Part shown: in pieces, positions 11,514-23,293 of the stretch
Layout of the letters: each line of letters starts with the position of its first letter
Numbering within the stretch: position 1 is the stretch's first letter
Assembly: GCA_900073065.1 (NCBI GenBank)
Contig: FJOG01000019.1
Coordinates: forward strand, 544,887-608,886
Length of the DNA: 64,000 nt
DNA from: Phialocephala subalpina
Lineage: Eukaryota; Ascomycota; Leotiomycetes; Helotiales; Mollisiaceae
Direction of reading: 5' to 3'
Notes under the pieces: generated by a model
What the model was told of the DNA's origin: nothing
Databases searched by the model: none
Seen by the model: only the letters and a program-made list of their open reading frames with translations
Translations under genes and position numbers: made by a program

Positions 11514-12161
11514 GGGGTTCTGGGAATAGCTTTGAGAGAGGGAGTTAAGGTGTGTTGAAGAGTGCCTCCTTTTTGTCGACTTCTGTCTTACGTGAAGTGA
11601 AAAACGGCTCGATCTGGAACTAAGATCTAGCTTGCGGCGAAGATGGGATGAGATGCGTGACTAAACTGATGACGGTCTCAAAGACTTTTGAGTCTCTCAT
11701 TCATTTCGTTTTCTGATTATACCCAAGATGTACCGATTGACCTTTCTTAGAGATTGGCTAAAAGTGGGGTGCTGCTGCGAGAGGGATGTACCCCGGCCCG
11801 CTCCCCTTTTTAGCCGAGCTTGGCACCTGTGGCGGAATGTGGGGGCGGGGTACACAGTGTCCCTCCGAGGGTGGAAACCCTTCAACAAACTTCCGCTTCT
11901 CTACATGATAGCAATTTCGGAATTCGGTATCATTCTGTCCATTTTATATTTGTTTTGTTCGGACTCCGAGAAAGCGAGTTTACTTACAAGTGATGTTCCG
12001 TGCGGGGGGTGATGTTCGAAGCGAGGACCCCTGAAAGTTTCAGGGGTTAAGGAAGCGGGGTAGTTGGAGAAGCATGTCTTCGAGTTGCAGAACTATCTCA
12101 AGATAGAGCTTCCCAAACCATTTTACCCCTTGAACAGAAGTATCATCAGATACCTGCAAAC
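11514..12161. promoter_or_regulatory. Divergent intergenic region between the cupin and fumarylacetoacetase genes
   Basis: A 650-bp region between two divergent starts. It has GC-rich patches (CCCCGGCCCGCTCCCC near 11790, GTGGGGGCGGGG near 11838) that could be bound by zinc-finger regulators such as CreA-like or stress factors. This is inference from base composition alone. Confidence 0.3.
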
Positions 12162-14300
12162 ATGACAGACTACGCACACCACTTTTCAGAATCCAACATC
12201 CCCTTCGGAATCGCCAGCTCCTCCTCCCACCCTCAGAAGTCAGTTGCAACACGCTTCGAAAACACAATAATCTTCCTCGACGAGCTAGCCAAACACTCCC
12301 ATCTCTCCACACTCCACTCCTCAACAATTCAAACATTCTCAGAAGTAATCCCCCACTCTCCTTTCTCTCATCCCAGAATACCAACTATACTCTCAGCCAT
12401 ACCTCAACCCATTCATCGCCCTCCCAAAGTCCGAACATACGGAGACAAGAAGACGGATCCAAGCCCTACTTTCCTCCCAATCCATCCTTGCATCTTCTAG
12501 CTGTCCCTTAGAACAGGTAACCTTGCACTTTCCGATTCAAGTCGGCGATTTCACGGATTTCTCCTGCTCCCGCGACCACGTCCTCAACGCGTCCGAAGCC
12601 GTATTCGGAACTCGCACCTTACCTCCAGGATTCGAACATTTCCCCGTCGGATACCATGGGAGATGCTCAACTATCGTTGTTTCGGGGACGGATGTGATTA
12701 GGCCCAAAGGGCAATACAAAAACGCAGATGGGAATGTTGTGTTTGGGGAGACGGGGAGATTAGATTATGAACTCGAGATCGGCGCTGTTACACGTCAAGC
12801 TAGGGCGCTGGAACCAGGGGAGAGTGTAGGGATCGAGGAGGCGGATGAGTGGATTTTTGGGGTTTGTTTGGTTAATGATTGGAGTGGTATGCCTTCCCCC
12901 TTCCCTTCCTCTCGTGTCAGAAAACGAGAGAAGAATAGAAGAGGGAAGAAGAGAGGGCTAATGAAAGAATAGCAAGGGATATCCAATCCCTAGAAATGAC
13001 ACCCCTGGGCCCCATGAATGGGAAATCATTCTTCACCTCCATCTCACCCTGGATCATCACACTCGATGCCTTGTCGACGTTCAAAGTCCCTGCGCCGCCT
13101 CGGAACCCTGACGTCGAGCTTCCAGGATATCTGCAGGATCCCGATCAGAAGCCAAGTTACGACTTATCTCTCAAAGCAGAATTGACACCAACAGGCGTAG
13201 AAAACGCGAGTGTGATTTGTGAATCTAAATTCGGAGATCTGTACTGGACCCTCCGAGATCTCGTCGCGCAACAAACAATCAACGGCTGTACCCTCAGAAC
13301 AGGTGACCTCTTAGCTACGGGCACGGTGTCAGGTTCTACGCCCGAGAGCCATGGATGTCTCATGGAAATTGCCGCAAAAGGAGGCGTCAACGTACTAGAC
13401 GCTAAGGGCAAGAAGGAGAAGAAAATTTGGTGGAAGATGGAGATACNNNNNNNNNNNNNNNNNNNNNNNNNNNNNNNNNNNNNNNNNNNNNNNNNNNNNN
13501 NNNNNNNNNNNNNNNNNNNNNNNNNNNNNNNNNNNNNNNNNNNNNNNNNNNNNNNNNNNNNNNNNNNNNNNNNNNNNNNNNNNNNNNNNNNNNNNNNNNN
13601 NNNNNNNNNNNNNNNNNNNNNNNNNNNNNNNNNNNNNNNNNNNNNNNNNNNNNNNNNNNNNNNNNNNNNNNNNNNNNNNNNNNNNNNNNNNNNNNNNNNN
13701 NNNNNNNNNNNNNNNNNNNNNNNNNNNNNNNNNNNNNNNNNNNNNNNNNNNNNNNNNNNNNNNNNNNNNNNNNNNNNNNNNNNNNNNNNNNNNNNNNNNN
13801 NNNNNNNNNNNNNNNNNNNNNNNNNNNNNNNNNNNNNNNNNNNNNNNNNNNNNNNNNNNNNNNNNNNNNNNNNNNNNNNNNNNNNNNNNNNNNNNNNNNN
13901 NNNNNNNNNNNNNNNNNNNNNNNNNNNNNNNNNNNNNNNNNNNNNNNNNNNNNNNNNNNNNNNNNNNNNNNNNNNNNNNNNNNNNNNNNNNNNNNNNNNN
14001 NNNNNNNNNNNNNNNNNNNNNNNNNNNNNNNNNNNNNNNNNNNNNNNNNNNNNNNNNNNNNNNNNNNNNNNNNNNNNNNNNNNNNNNNNNNNNNCAACGT
14101 ACTAGACGCTAAGGGCAAGAAGGAGAAGAAATTGGTTGGAAGATGGAGATACATTGAGTATTAGCGCGATCGCTGGACTGGGAGTTGGGTTTGGGGAATG
14201 TGTTGGGAAGGTGGTGCCAAGGTTGAAGTTCAACTCAAGACTCGAGCATGGTTTGACGGAACTGGACTCGGACTTGAATGAAGTTTCGTTGACTCCGTAA
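12162..14300 (+). CDS. fahA: Fumarylacetoacetase (fumarylacetoacetate hydrolase)
   Basis: Hydrolyses fumarylacetoacetate to fumarate and acetoacetate, the last step of tyrosine and phenylalanine catabolism, in the cytosol. Exons: 12162-12344, 12397-12886 and 12973 to a stop at 14298-14300; the last is broken by Ns at 13447-14094. The introns are 52 and 86 nt. Family motifs in order: DFTDFSC (metal and catalytic region) with the following RDHVLNASEAVFG, then FPVGYHGRCSTIVVSG, RLDYELEIGAV (acidic metal ligands), NDWSARDIQSLE (rebuilt across intron 2), GPMNGKSF and GDLLATGTVSG. The C-terminal SISAIAGLGVGFGE is in frame after the gap. The N-terminal SH3-like domain is present (residues about 1-105). 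The gap is probably an artefact because about 58 bases are repeated on both sides with small indels. The gene is likely intact in the organism. No other tyrosine-pathway gene is nearby. Confidence 0.93.
13447..14094. other. Assembly gap (648 N) inside the fumarylacetoacetase gene
   Basis: The left flank 13388-13446 and right flank 14095-14152 are the same sequence, differing only by indels in the AAAATTTGGTTGG area. The contigs therefore probably overlap, and the true gap length is zero or negative. Confidence 0.85.
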
Positions 14301-15150
14301 ACTTAGGTCAACTCGAACATTCGTGAGGGTACTTTGTAGAGTTGGAGTTAGACTTGCCGAGCTGAGACTCGAATCTGATCCAAGCAGGATTTGGACTCTT
14401 TGAACCCTGGGTAGTACCTGCAAGAAAGAAGACTTGAAATGGAAAGAGAACTCAATCTAAGAGCACTTCATTTATATCTGCATTGCTCGCATCTAAAGCC
14501 AAACCAAAAATGACATTTATCGAGGATCCGGATCCCTTCTCGACAGCAAGGACGAAGGGCGAAGGATAACCGCAACCGGGACGACTCCTCACCGTCAAGT
14601 CCTCCCGAACAGCGGCCAGGCGAAAGACTGCGATATGCAGCAAAACTTCGTGACTTTGCAAAGGTCCCGACTTATTAAAAGTAACCGCGAATCAAAATTT
14701 TGTTGCACATCGCACACTTTTCTCTTGGCCACACAATACGGTAGATTCGAGATGACCTCCCGGCCTGCGTTGAAAGACTACGAACTACCCGGTTTACGTG
14801 GACGTACTGTACTATACGAGTCGTTTCCATGTATGATGCCTATCTCTCCATTTGCATGAATCGAATGAGTGGATATGCTCTTGAAGTGAAAAGGTGCGTC
14901 GGGGTGTAGTTGGGATGTTTTAGTGGTGAGTGCGAGGGCTTCATCGCACTCGCCCCTAAACTTGTGGACTCTTACTCTGTGAAAGACAGCGCCTCCTGCA
15001 AATGTATTGGCTGGTTCCTTGTAATAGAAGCTATCAAGTGCACTGAGAGATGTTCGTTCTCACTTAACCTTGACAACTCTAAAATCATATGAGCATAAAC
15101 CATGACGAAGGGAGGGAAGATCGAGCCAAATCCAAACATTCTATTTCCAT
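14301..15150. other. Intergenic region downstream of fumarylacetoacetase
   Basis: Contains the 3' flanks of two convergent genes. The open frames at 14452-14661 (-) and 14635-14859 (+) have no recognisable features. Confidence 0.4.
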
Positions 15151-17042
15151 CTAAGCTTCAGGAATAACAGGCAGCGTAACATAATTCTCCAACCCCTCTC
15201 CAAAATGCACATGATTCGTTCCAGCAAGTAACTCTTTCGTCCTATCTTTCTCGCTCTTGTGCTGAAAAATCCCACTTCCCTGCGTATCCCCAGAACTAAC
15301 TTCAAAAACAATCCTCCCACCCTTCTCAGCAATCACATTCGTAGGCCAGATCTCAACATCAATACCATACACCTGTCCTGGCTTCACTTCCTGGACATCA
15401 GTTGAGAGGTAGTTTCGATGCGGGAGATATGGTCGATTCTTCGGGTTCGATTCGTCGATCTTGCGGTTGCTAACTCGGAGCCAGCCTTTGGCGAGGGGAA
15501 TGGGATCGCCGGCTGTACCGGTGTAGTGGACTTCTTCGCCAGAGGGAGCGAGGTAGCGGAGGGTGAGGAAGAGGTCGATGTCTTTAGCTGATGTGGAGGA
15601 GGGATCTTCGGGGGCTAGGGAGACGTTGAGGTGGGCGGTGACGTGGCCTGTGATTTCGGTTTCTTGCTCGAATGGTGGCGTAGTGAATTGGATGAGCGAG
15701 GGGTTGTCGATGTTTCCGAGTGCTTTGTAGGATTTGGTTGTGGGTGATGAGGTCTTGTCGGGAGTCGTAGAGAGAGTGCCATCGGAGTGCAGATGATATT
15801 TTGTGTATTGCGTGCGGGGGATGGGCCATGCTGTCTCCTCTCGGCGCTTGTAAGTCGCTTCGAATTCGGGGTTGTTGAAGCCGACATTCCCTTTTCGGAG
15901 AACCATGGAAACCGGTGGGACCTTTCCAGGAGTTGCCCAACCGACAGTGTCCTTGTCCTTCAGGAATGCGTCTAAGAATGACTTCTGAACCTCAACCTCG
16001 TCATGATAGTAGAATGGCAGATCATGGCGACCAACGATGAATCGGATGTACTTGAACTTTGATCCTGCCCAAGTATATCCTTCAACATTCCCGCGGAGAT
16101 GCAGCAGAATACCACCCCAGTTCGCAACACTGAGAAGTGGCACCTCGATATCTTCCAACTTGAACTCCTTTGAGGAGTAGTACTCATCATCCCGGAACTT
16201 GTTCGCAGCATTGTCATCATTCTGATCTCTTCGGTTGGCAGCTAGAACTTCGGGAGAGAGGTCTCCTTCGATTGTGTCTTCACCCCAGTTCGCTGCAGCT
16301 CGCCCTGGCTTCCCATATTGATTCGTAATGACCTGTCTGTCCCACCAGAATCGAATGAATGAGTCAGAGAGAATGCCTCCGTGACGGCAGCGATCGCGGT
16401 AGTAATCGGACATGCCTTCCCAAGGAATAATGGCTGCGAGGCCCTTTGGTCGACGAGCAGCAACACGCCATTGACTTCCTAGCTAGGTGTCAGACTGATT
16501 CTGAGACATTCAAGTAGGAGACTCACCAGCATAGTAGCTGATACCCAGCAGACCGACCTTTCCAGATGACCAAGGCTGGTCAGCTGCCCATTCCACGACA
16601 TCAAAGAAGCACTCGCTGGTCCCTTTTGACATGGTATCAAGTATGCCTGGCGACTGTCCCAGACCTCTCTCGTCTGCTCTCACCACCACATATCCATGTT
16701 TCGTCCAGAAAACTGGGTCGGGAGTCTCCCAAGCACTGTATTTCGACTTATGCTCCGGGTTGACTTCGCTGAATGAGTTCGCATGGAATCTGCCGGCTGT
16801 TAGAACTGGTTACTTGCTTCAAATGGTGGAACTCACTTCTCGTATGGAATGTCCTTTCCATATGGTCCATATGTTACCAGCACAGGAAACTTTGTTCCTT
16901 CAGCAGCAATTGGACGGTACACATTGCATCTGATAGGAAAGGTTCCTGCTCTTGGGATGGAAACGTTCTTCTCGAATACGAGCCCATGCTCGTCATCTTT
17001 CGTGATCTCCAAGAGGTCCTTGATTGCGTTTGTGGTCGTCAT
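15151..17042 (-). CDS. CocE/NonD family hydrolase (X-Pro dipeptidyl-peptidase-like)
   Basis: Exons 17042-16837, 16789-16527 and 16478-15151 give 598 residues. Both introns have GTGAGT donors and AG acceptors, and the frame is continuous. The N-terminal alpha/beta hydrolase core has FPVLVTYGPYGKD, the strand YVVVRADERGLGQSPG and the nucleophile elbow GLLGISYYAGSQW with Ser about 153. GRHDLPFYYHDE supplies the usual acidic and His region. The C-terminal third is the jelly-roll domain of the family (TGHVTAHLNVSL, then DLFLTLRYLAPSGE). Members cleave cocaine-like esters, acylated peptides or other esters; the substrate cannot be read from sequence. There is no signal peptide, so it is probably cytosolic. 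It converges on the fumarylacetoacetase gene. Confidence 0.9.
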
Positions 17043-17436
17043 ATTGGTGTTTAGACAATGCTCTTCTTTCCTGATTGTTAGATACTGTGTAGCATAGAAT
17101 CTTTTTGATCATAGAAGCTTATGCACTAGCTAGCTCTCGTCATCTTCGGGGTACGCAACGCCATGGAGGGGTTCAGGTACCCGGCACTCTCGGGCCCTCA
17201 CACCACGGATAAGGTGGAGGCGGGGCAAATAAAGCTCTCACAGGGCGGATTCGGCGGCTTGTGGTCCTGATCTTACACGTGCTGATTCTGAGCTTCGATG
17301 GGAATTCACGTGCTTCACGATGAATTGAATCGCGATGTGGTAGATTTCGATGATTGTTGTAAAGGAGAAGAAGTGTTGATGTTCGTGAGATGCTAGAAAT
17401 ACAGTGCATTTAGGCTAAGCACACCGCCCGGCAGAA
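17043..17436. other. Upstream region of the CocE-type hydrolase gene
   Basis: About 390 bp with no supported gene. It presumably holds the hydrolase promoter. Confidence 0.35.
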
Positions 17437-17943
17437 TCACGACAGCCCAATTTTCCCCGTCACGACTACCATCTCTTCTATCACCACTCTCCTCCTATCG
17501 CATACCTGAACAACCCTGGAAAGTACGGCCCAGCTGTAGCACCCCAAACCTTCGCAGTTGTCTATTGATATATCAATATTCGTTCTCGAACTTGAAGAAA
17601 CACGACTCACAGCATTCGTGACAACTCCAGTGAACATCAGTATCAAGAATATCCTCTCAGGCAGGACACTTCCATTCGGTCTTCCCTCCGCATCTCGATT
17701 TCTGTCAATCGGCCTGTAGTCAGGCACTCGACGACGATCCGTTGGCCAATTTGGAGGGTTTGAAACTGCTCGAGGTGTCGCTGTCGTCGATGCTGATTCT
17801 GCGCTGGCGTCGTAGCCTGTGAGATGGATTTTGTAGTCTTCCAGGACGTCGTTCAGCTGCGTGGCCGTGACGGTGGGAGCCATTCTGAATCCTGAAGAAT
17901 TGCGGTTTGATGGAGGTTCGAGAGGCTTGAAAGATTGATACAC
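17437..17943 (-). CDS. Hypothetical small protein (uncertain gene)
   Basis: An open frame of 168 codons. A likely true start is the internal ATG at about 17883 (MAPTVTATQLNDVLEDYKIH). There is a possible short hydrophobic segment (RIFLILMFTGVVTNAV) after a Pro/Arg/Asp-rich linker. The C-terminal part may be mispredicted and an intron cannot be excluded. It is divergent from the ALDH-like gene at 18217. No domain is recognised, and it could be a chance frame. Confidence 0.35.
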   Translation of the reverse strand: MYQSFKPLEPPSNRNSSGFRMAPTVTATQLNDVLEDYKIHLTGYDASAESASTTATPRAVSNPPNWPTDRRRVPDYRPIDRNRDAEGRPNGSVLPERIFLILMFTGVVTNAVSRVSSSSRTNIDISIDNCEGLGCYSWAVLSRVVQVCDRRRVVIEEMVVVTGKIGLS

Positions 17944-18216
17944 TGGTCGTCAAGTGATTGCTGATGTCCAAATCCGGATGCATGATGGCCCACTCGGAGG
18001 TGGCAATGTTACCCGCGAGATGCGGATGAGTTGCATCGCCCACATTCCGACCTTGTCAGACCATTCAGAAACGACCCCAAACAAGGCTGACATGTGGACG
18101 GGGAGGTCGGACAGCAGATAGCTCCGAGCTCTCGACGTCAAGAAACTCTTACGATCATTGTATTGTTGTGTATTTTATATTTTTGCTTCAAGTTCTGTTG
18201 GCTCCGTATCGCGACA

Positions 18217-19735
18217 ATGGCGTCCGATCTCCAGACGACGATAGCTACCCTTCGAGGCGGGGTCACTGAGTGCAGATTCGAGAATGTACGATACCGACAA
18301 GACCAATTTCATGCTCTTCATGCGTCATTGCGAGAGAATTCGAATGCGATATGTGAAGCTATCGCGAAAGACTCTGCCTGCACAACAGCGGAAGCAGAGA
18401 CCGAATTCTACCTCACTATGGACGCTGTACAGAAGTCCTACGACTCTTTGAAGTTCAAAAAATTGTTGGAGCAGGAGTACTCGGTGACTAAAGAGAAGGA
18501 CAATACGGGACGTCGAGCAGGCGTGGGGTTGATTGCAATTAAACCTCAGCGACACAGCAGATTCTATTCCGTGGTGTCTCCAGTGGCCGCAGCTCTGGCA
18601 GCTGGCAATTCCATATTGTTGGAGGTTTGGAAGCTCCCACCTGTTCCACTGTAGCACCTGCTAACACTTTTATAGCTTGATAAATCTCTGCCGTCACTAG
18701 ATACGCTTCTCGAGAACATTATCTCCCCTGGTATGGACAAAGATACGTTTTCAATCACCTCTTCGAAAGTCGAAAGTAGATACTTCTCGCAGATTGATCT
18801 ACTTGTCGACCAAACAACCACCTTCAAAGAACCTGCTTCCTTCCATTCTGCGACAGAAATACGGACACTGGCAGTTGTCGATAGAACAGGCGTGGTGGAG
18901 TTGGCTGCGAAGACCATCACGACCTCCCGACTCGCACCAAATTCCACTTCTCCATATTCTCCAGATTTGGTCATCGTGAACGAATACATCAAAGATATTT
19001 TCAGCTCAGCCTGTTTACAACACGCAAGTAGCCTCGGCCAACCCGCCAGGATTAGGAACGCCACAGCAGAAGAGAAGAAACTGCAAACAACACTACAACA
19101 AGCTGAATCCAAAGGCCAGGTGAAGATCCATCGCACCTCCGGCACAGAACTCTCAGTCGTCGACCTCCTCGATCCGTAAGCCCCCATCCTCCTTCTTCAT
19201 CCCAAGCTAACAACCCAGCTCCTCTCCCCTAGCAACAACCAAAGTCGTCGGGCCATATATCTTCATTCTTTCCTCTACAGGCCTCGTCGACACCGTAACA
19301 ACCCAACGCTCATCCCCAACCTTCCTAGCAACATATCTCTTCGCTTCCCCCGCCTCCGCAAAATTCCTCTCCGAACAGATTTCCTCGCACGCCAGCTATA
19401 TAAACCAGATCCCCGCACAAGTTCTCATCGGGCCTCCAGCCCCAACTTTCTCCCCCCACGCTCTTCATCCTAGATACACACCTGAAATGTTTTCAACACC
19501 ACGTCCTCAATTCATCACCGCCCCTCCATCCCTACCATCAAGCATCGAGATGAAGAAAGCAGCAACGAAGGAATTGAAACCGACGGGACAGAGACCGGGA
19601 CATGCGATTGGATTCTTTGAGCAGGGAATTCTGATTGGATTGGGATCCGCGGCGGTGGTCGTACTGCCTGCGCTGGGATATGGAGCTTGGTGGGTGGGAC
19701 GGAAAGGCTGGGTTGTTTTGAGGGGGTTGCGGTAA
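18217..19735 (+). CDS. Aldehyde-dehydrogenase-like protein without the catalytic cysteine, C-terminal membrane segment
   Basis: Exons 18217-18624, 18676-19175 and 19219-19735 give 474 residues. The introns are 51 and 43 nt with good splice and branch signals (GCTAAC in both). The fold of ALDH family 3 is clear: ENSNAICEAIAKDSACTTAEAE, then GVGLIAIKP and VVSPVAAALAAGNSILLE (the usual VSPWNYP...GNAV region). Where a catalytic enzyme has a GQ-C-APDY motif, this protein reads NSTSPYSPDLVIVNEY, so the nucleophilic Cys is missing. The usual ELGGK glutamate is not recognisable either. Residues about 445-470 (GILIGLGSAAVVVLPALGYG) form a membrane helix. It may be a membrane-anchored pseudo-enzyme. 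Related cysteine-less proteins may be common in fungi; I could not check. Confidence 0.78.
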
Positions 19736-20125
19736 TGGATCGTGAGAATTGGGGAAGAAATTTCAACTTCGGAGCTTTTTGTGCGAAAATAAAGAATACA
19801 GCTTGAAATGTTGATGCCCGAAACTTCAAATCTTCGCTCCTTCATCTTGTGGATTGTGATCTGATGTGCAGTTTTTCAGGGGACACGAGCCCGAATCTTT
19901 ACGAGGTTAGCAACCGTTACTCTGAAGCTTGAGCATGACTCCCTAAATCTCAGCGCCCAGGCCTGAAGATCTCTCTCGCGTAGCGTGCAAGTCCTTCCCT
20001 CTTTTTCACATTCCAAGGTTCTAAGCAAGATGGTCAACACCATTTTGTACAGAGGTCCCTTCATGGTATTTTGAGATCTCGGAAAGGGTTTCTATTCATT
20101 CATACAAATCTAACAGTACCTGACA
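19736..20125. other. Intergenic region between convergent genes
   Basis: About 390 bp of 3' flanks. No gene or clear repeat seen. Confidence 0.4.
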
Positions 20126-22911
20126 TTATTCAGGTACCGCACTAGGTGCTCTGCTAACTCTGCTTCCAGGCAGACTTCCCAAATCTCGTAGCAGATTCCC
20201 CAAGTTCTCGACCAGAGGGGGCAAAGGTCCCTCTCCATCCCGATCCGTCACAGGAAAGTTATTTCGATAGATATCCCTCGCAGACGCTAGAATCTGGTTT
20301 GAGTCTGTCAGTGGGATGAACTTCCCCTCTCCTTCTCCTACGATGAGACCAGGTGCACCCTGACCAGTTGAACGGAAGATTTTCGTGTCTTGAGTTTCTG
20401 CTTCGTTTAGGACTACCTGGTCTCCGCCACTGCGATTCGATCGCGAGCTGGGGCGAGAGGAGCTGGAAACCATGAGGCCATAAATCCAGAGCGTAAGAGA
20501 AGCGTAGTATACAGCAATAGCGTTGAATCCTCGACATTGCGCTTGTCCTAGTCGTTCAGCGGAGCGTAAACTTTGTCCTGCGTGCCAGATCGCGACCCTG
20601 GCTTCAGATGTCCTTGCCCACTCCGCAAACTCACCACTCGCCAACTTCGCTTCATCTTCACCGAATTTCCCGGCAAAGCGTTGTAAGTCTTCTGGCGAGA
20701 CGTGGAGGACCATCTGCAGCAACTCTGCGATGAGAATCGATTCTGGTGAGTTCCGTGTTAGAGACGGGATGGTGGAAGCGAGAGAGTTCAAGTCTCGGTA
20801 GAGCTCCGTGTGCTGTGTATGCAAACACAACAGATGGGTGCTTTTTTGGGGCGGGTAGAACTTCTTTGACTCGAGAAGAGAGTAGATTTGTGGCCAGTAT
20901 CCGTGTAACAAAACGAGGGAGGTCAGGTGAGTATCGATTTGTGTGGAGTAGTGAGTGAGAGTATCGGGACTATGAAGAGCGTCGAGAAAAGTCGGTGTAG
21001 CTTTGGTGGGAAGGGAAAGATAGAGAGTGCGCCAGTCTTGAGCGGAGGATGCGTGCCAGAGTGCCCGTGAACAAGGGAGAGGGAACTTGATTTCGGTGAG
21101 GGAGATGAGGGGTGCTTTTTGGAGACCGATTGAGGCGTGAGTGTCATGGATGAAGAGGTGGAGGACGAGTCTTTTGAAGGATTCTCGTTCTGCCCATTTT
21201 TTCCATTTTGACTCGAGGATGGCGTCGGTGTCGTTTGAAGTAGGTATCAGTAGAGACGCGTTGCCGGCTGGAGCGAATACACCGGCTCGACGGAGCATCT
21301 ATCGTACGTCAGTAGTGATTGGGGAATGAAATGCAATATGAGGGTAGGAATTTATGGATAATGATGACAATGGCAATACATACAACAATAATGGGTTGTG
21401 CAAAACTCTCAGCAATTTCCATCTTTCTCTTGAAGCCACTCCAGAGACCTACATCGAGACCTATCGTGAAAGCTTGCAATGCCTGCAGATCTCTCGTATG
21501 ACGGTTGTCTTGCTCCCACTGGTCTCGAGTCAGCTTTTTGGACAGATTGCAATAGAGATAGACCTACATAGGCTGCAACTGTGTGCCGCACCACCTCTTG
21601 CATTGACAAACCCATTTTCCATATTGAAGGATATGAAATGAGTGTCGACCCTGCAGAGACAATAGCTATGAGTAAATGAGGTAGTGTCTTTGAAGGATCA
21701 AAGCTTCCGGTATGGATGAGACTGTCGACTCTGAAGCTCTCTTGGACAAAGAAGACTTGTATGATGCTATTCAGCAATGATAGAGAAGGGAAATGTGGTA
21801 TCTGATCATGAGATTGTCGGAGAGTAAGGAGTAAAGAGAGCATTTGATCCCTTTGTTTTTGATGAATGGTGGGTACGACTGTTCCTGCAGCAGCAGGAGG
21901 CGACTCAGGAGTCAACACCGATGGTATTGCATCCTCGTCCAGGTCAAGATTATGCTGATCATTTAGGGCTTGGTCCTTCTGCGTTGGTTTCCAAAGCCAA
22001 GGAGATCTCTCAAATGCAGCGTAACGTTTCGACGCATCTTTCGGTGTTGAACTTGAGATGCTTGGCGCCACCTGTGACTTCATCCTCCCAACATTGACGC
22101 TGTCAAGACTAGGATATGCTAGCTCGACACTGTCTAGGTCGATATCCCACATGTCAAAGTCAAGATCTTGGCTAAAGTAAGAGTCCCTAGGGGTAAAACC
22201 AAAGCCATGGCCAAGCTGCGGATCTAGGAATGACAGATCATCGTAGCCCATGAACTCAGTGTTAGCCATCTGAGCTTGTTCGTAGTAGTTTGGATTGTTT
22301 ATCTCATGATTCGGATTGGTCAATGCAGGATCTAGTACCATCACGCTGGTTCCGGAAGAGGCTCCATGCATATCAGAAGCCTGGTTCGAGGTCTCGCCGT
22401 TCAAGATGTTAGCCAGGAATGGCGACCCAATATTGCCAAGAGAAGCATGATTGGAATGCTGATTTGGGGGATGGTACGTTGTCGTCGTCGAAGATATCGG
22501 AGACTCTCGACGTGTAGTATGTATCCCATCACTTGGTGTCTCACACGGCACTCCTCTCTTCGTACATCTAGCACACGGCTTCTCGTCCTGACACTTGGCC
22601 TTCGACGCCACACAATTTAGGCAAGCAGCCGCAACCCTCTCCCCTCTCTCAATTCTCGTAGCAGGCTTGTCACTTCCCGCCCTATCATGACTAGCCTGGT
22701 GTCTATTCAGTAAGTCCGCTCGATTAAAACTCTTCGCACATCTCGTGCATTTGTGTGGCCGTGCATTCTCGTGACTTTTTAGGTGACGGTTTAGATGGTC
22801 AGCACGCTCGTAGATGCGGCCGCAGAGTCGGCAACGGTGGGTTGGTCCGGTTCGAGGGACTTCCGGTGCAGATAGGGGTTCCGAGAAGGAGTTGGGGTGG
22901 GAGGAGGCCAT
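20126..22911 (-). CDS. C2H2 plus Zn2Cys6 transcription factor with fungal_trans region, apparent frameshift
   Basis: One gene of about 899 residues covering two long frames. Exon 1 runs 22911-21384 and exon 2 21298-20126, with an 85-nt intron (GTATGT...TAG). Start MASSHPNSFSE at 22911. Two C2H2 fingers come first (CRLCGRIYERADHLNRHLKSH and CTRCAKSFNRADLLNRHQ-SH), followed by a Zn2Cys6 cluster (CLNCVASKAKCQDEKPCARC with a later Cys). The C-terminal half is the fungal-specific regulatory region (ALQAFTIGLDVGLWSGF and on). Reading from SLLQSVQK into LTRDQWEQDN needs a +1 correction at the run of five T at 21535-21539 (five A on the coding strand). One A too many is the simplest reason and is probably a sequencing error. 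It is a nuclear DNA-binding regulator; targets unknown. Confidence 0.85.
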
Positions 22912-23293
22912 GGTGTGAGTGATGGAGTGATTCTCGCAGGAAGGGGAGGCGGGGGTCGGGAAAGATAAAAGAGGTGGAGGTGGGGGACTAGCGTGCCAAG
23001 CCACTCGGATGAGGGGTAGCGAGAGAGGAAGGGCAGACGTCAGCTTCTCGGGTCGGTGCATTCAATGCTTCCCGAGACATCAAGTTGTGGATTTGAGGCT
23101 GTTGAGTACGGCATTTTCATATGTGCTTCATCGATTCTGTTCTCGGAAAACACTCTGAAGGCAATATTGACGTGAAGCCAGAGCTACCTCCGTTGAACAG
23201 CATCAGACTGTTTGCTTTACCCTAGTAGTTCCTTCTTTTGCTTCATTCTGTACCGAATTTCTGCAACATCTGGAGTCGGAACCCGTCGTCAAT
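22912..23293. promoter_or_regulatory. Divergent promoter region of the zinc-finger regulator and the LigB-type dioxygenase
   Basis: About 380 bp between two divergent start codons. The frame of the regulator stays open upstream to 23061, so its start could lie further out. No specific sites could be named. Confidence 0.4.

Noticed and set aside
15615..15940. Ser/Pro/Thr-rich frames opposite the hydrolase gene
   Set aside because: They are shadow frames of a well-supported coding exon.
21525..21575. A 34-nt intron instead of a frameshift in the zinc-finger regulator
   Set aside because: Too short and without a branch site; a one-base homopolymer error explains the frames better.
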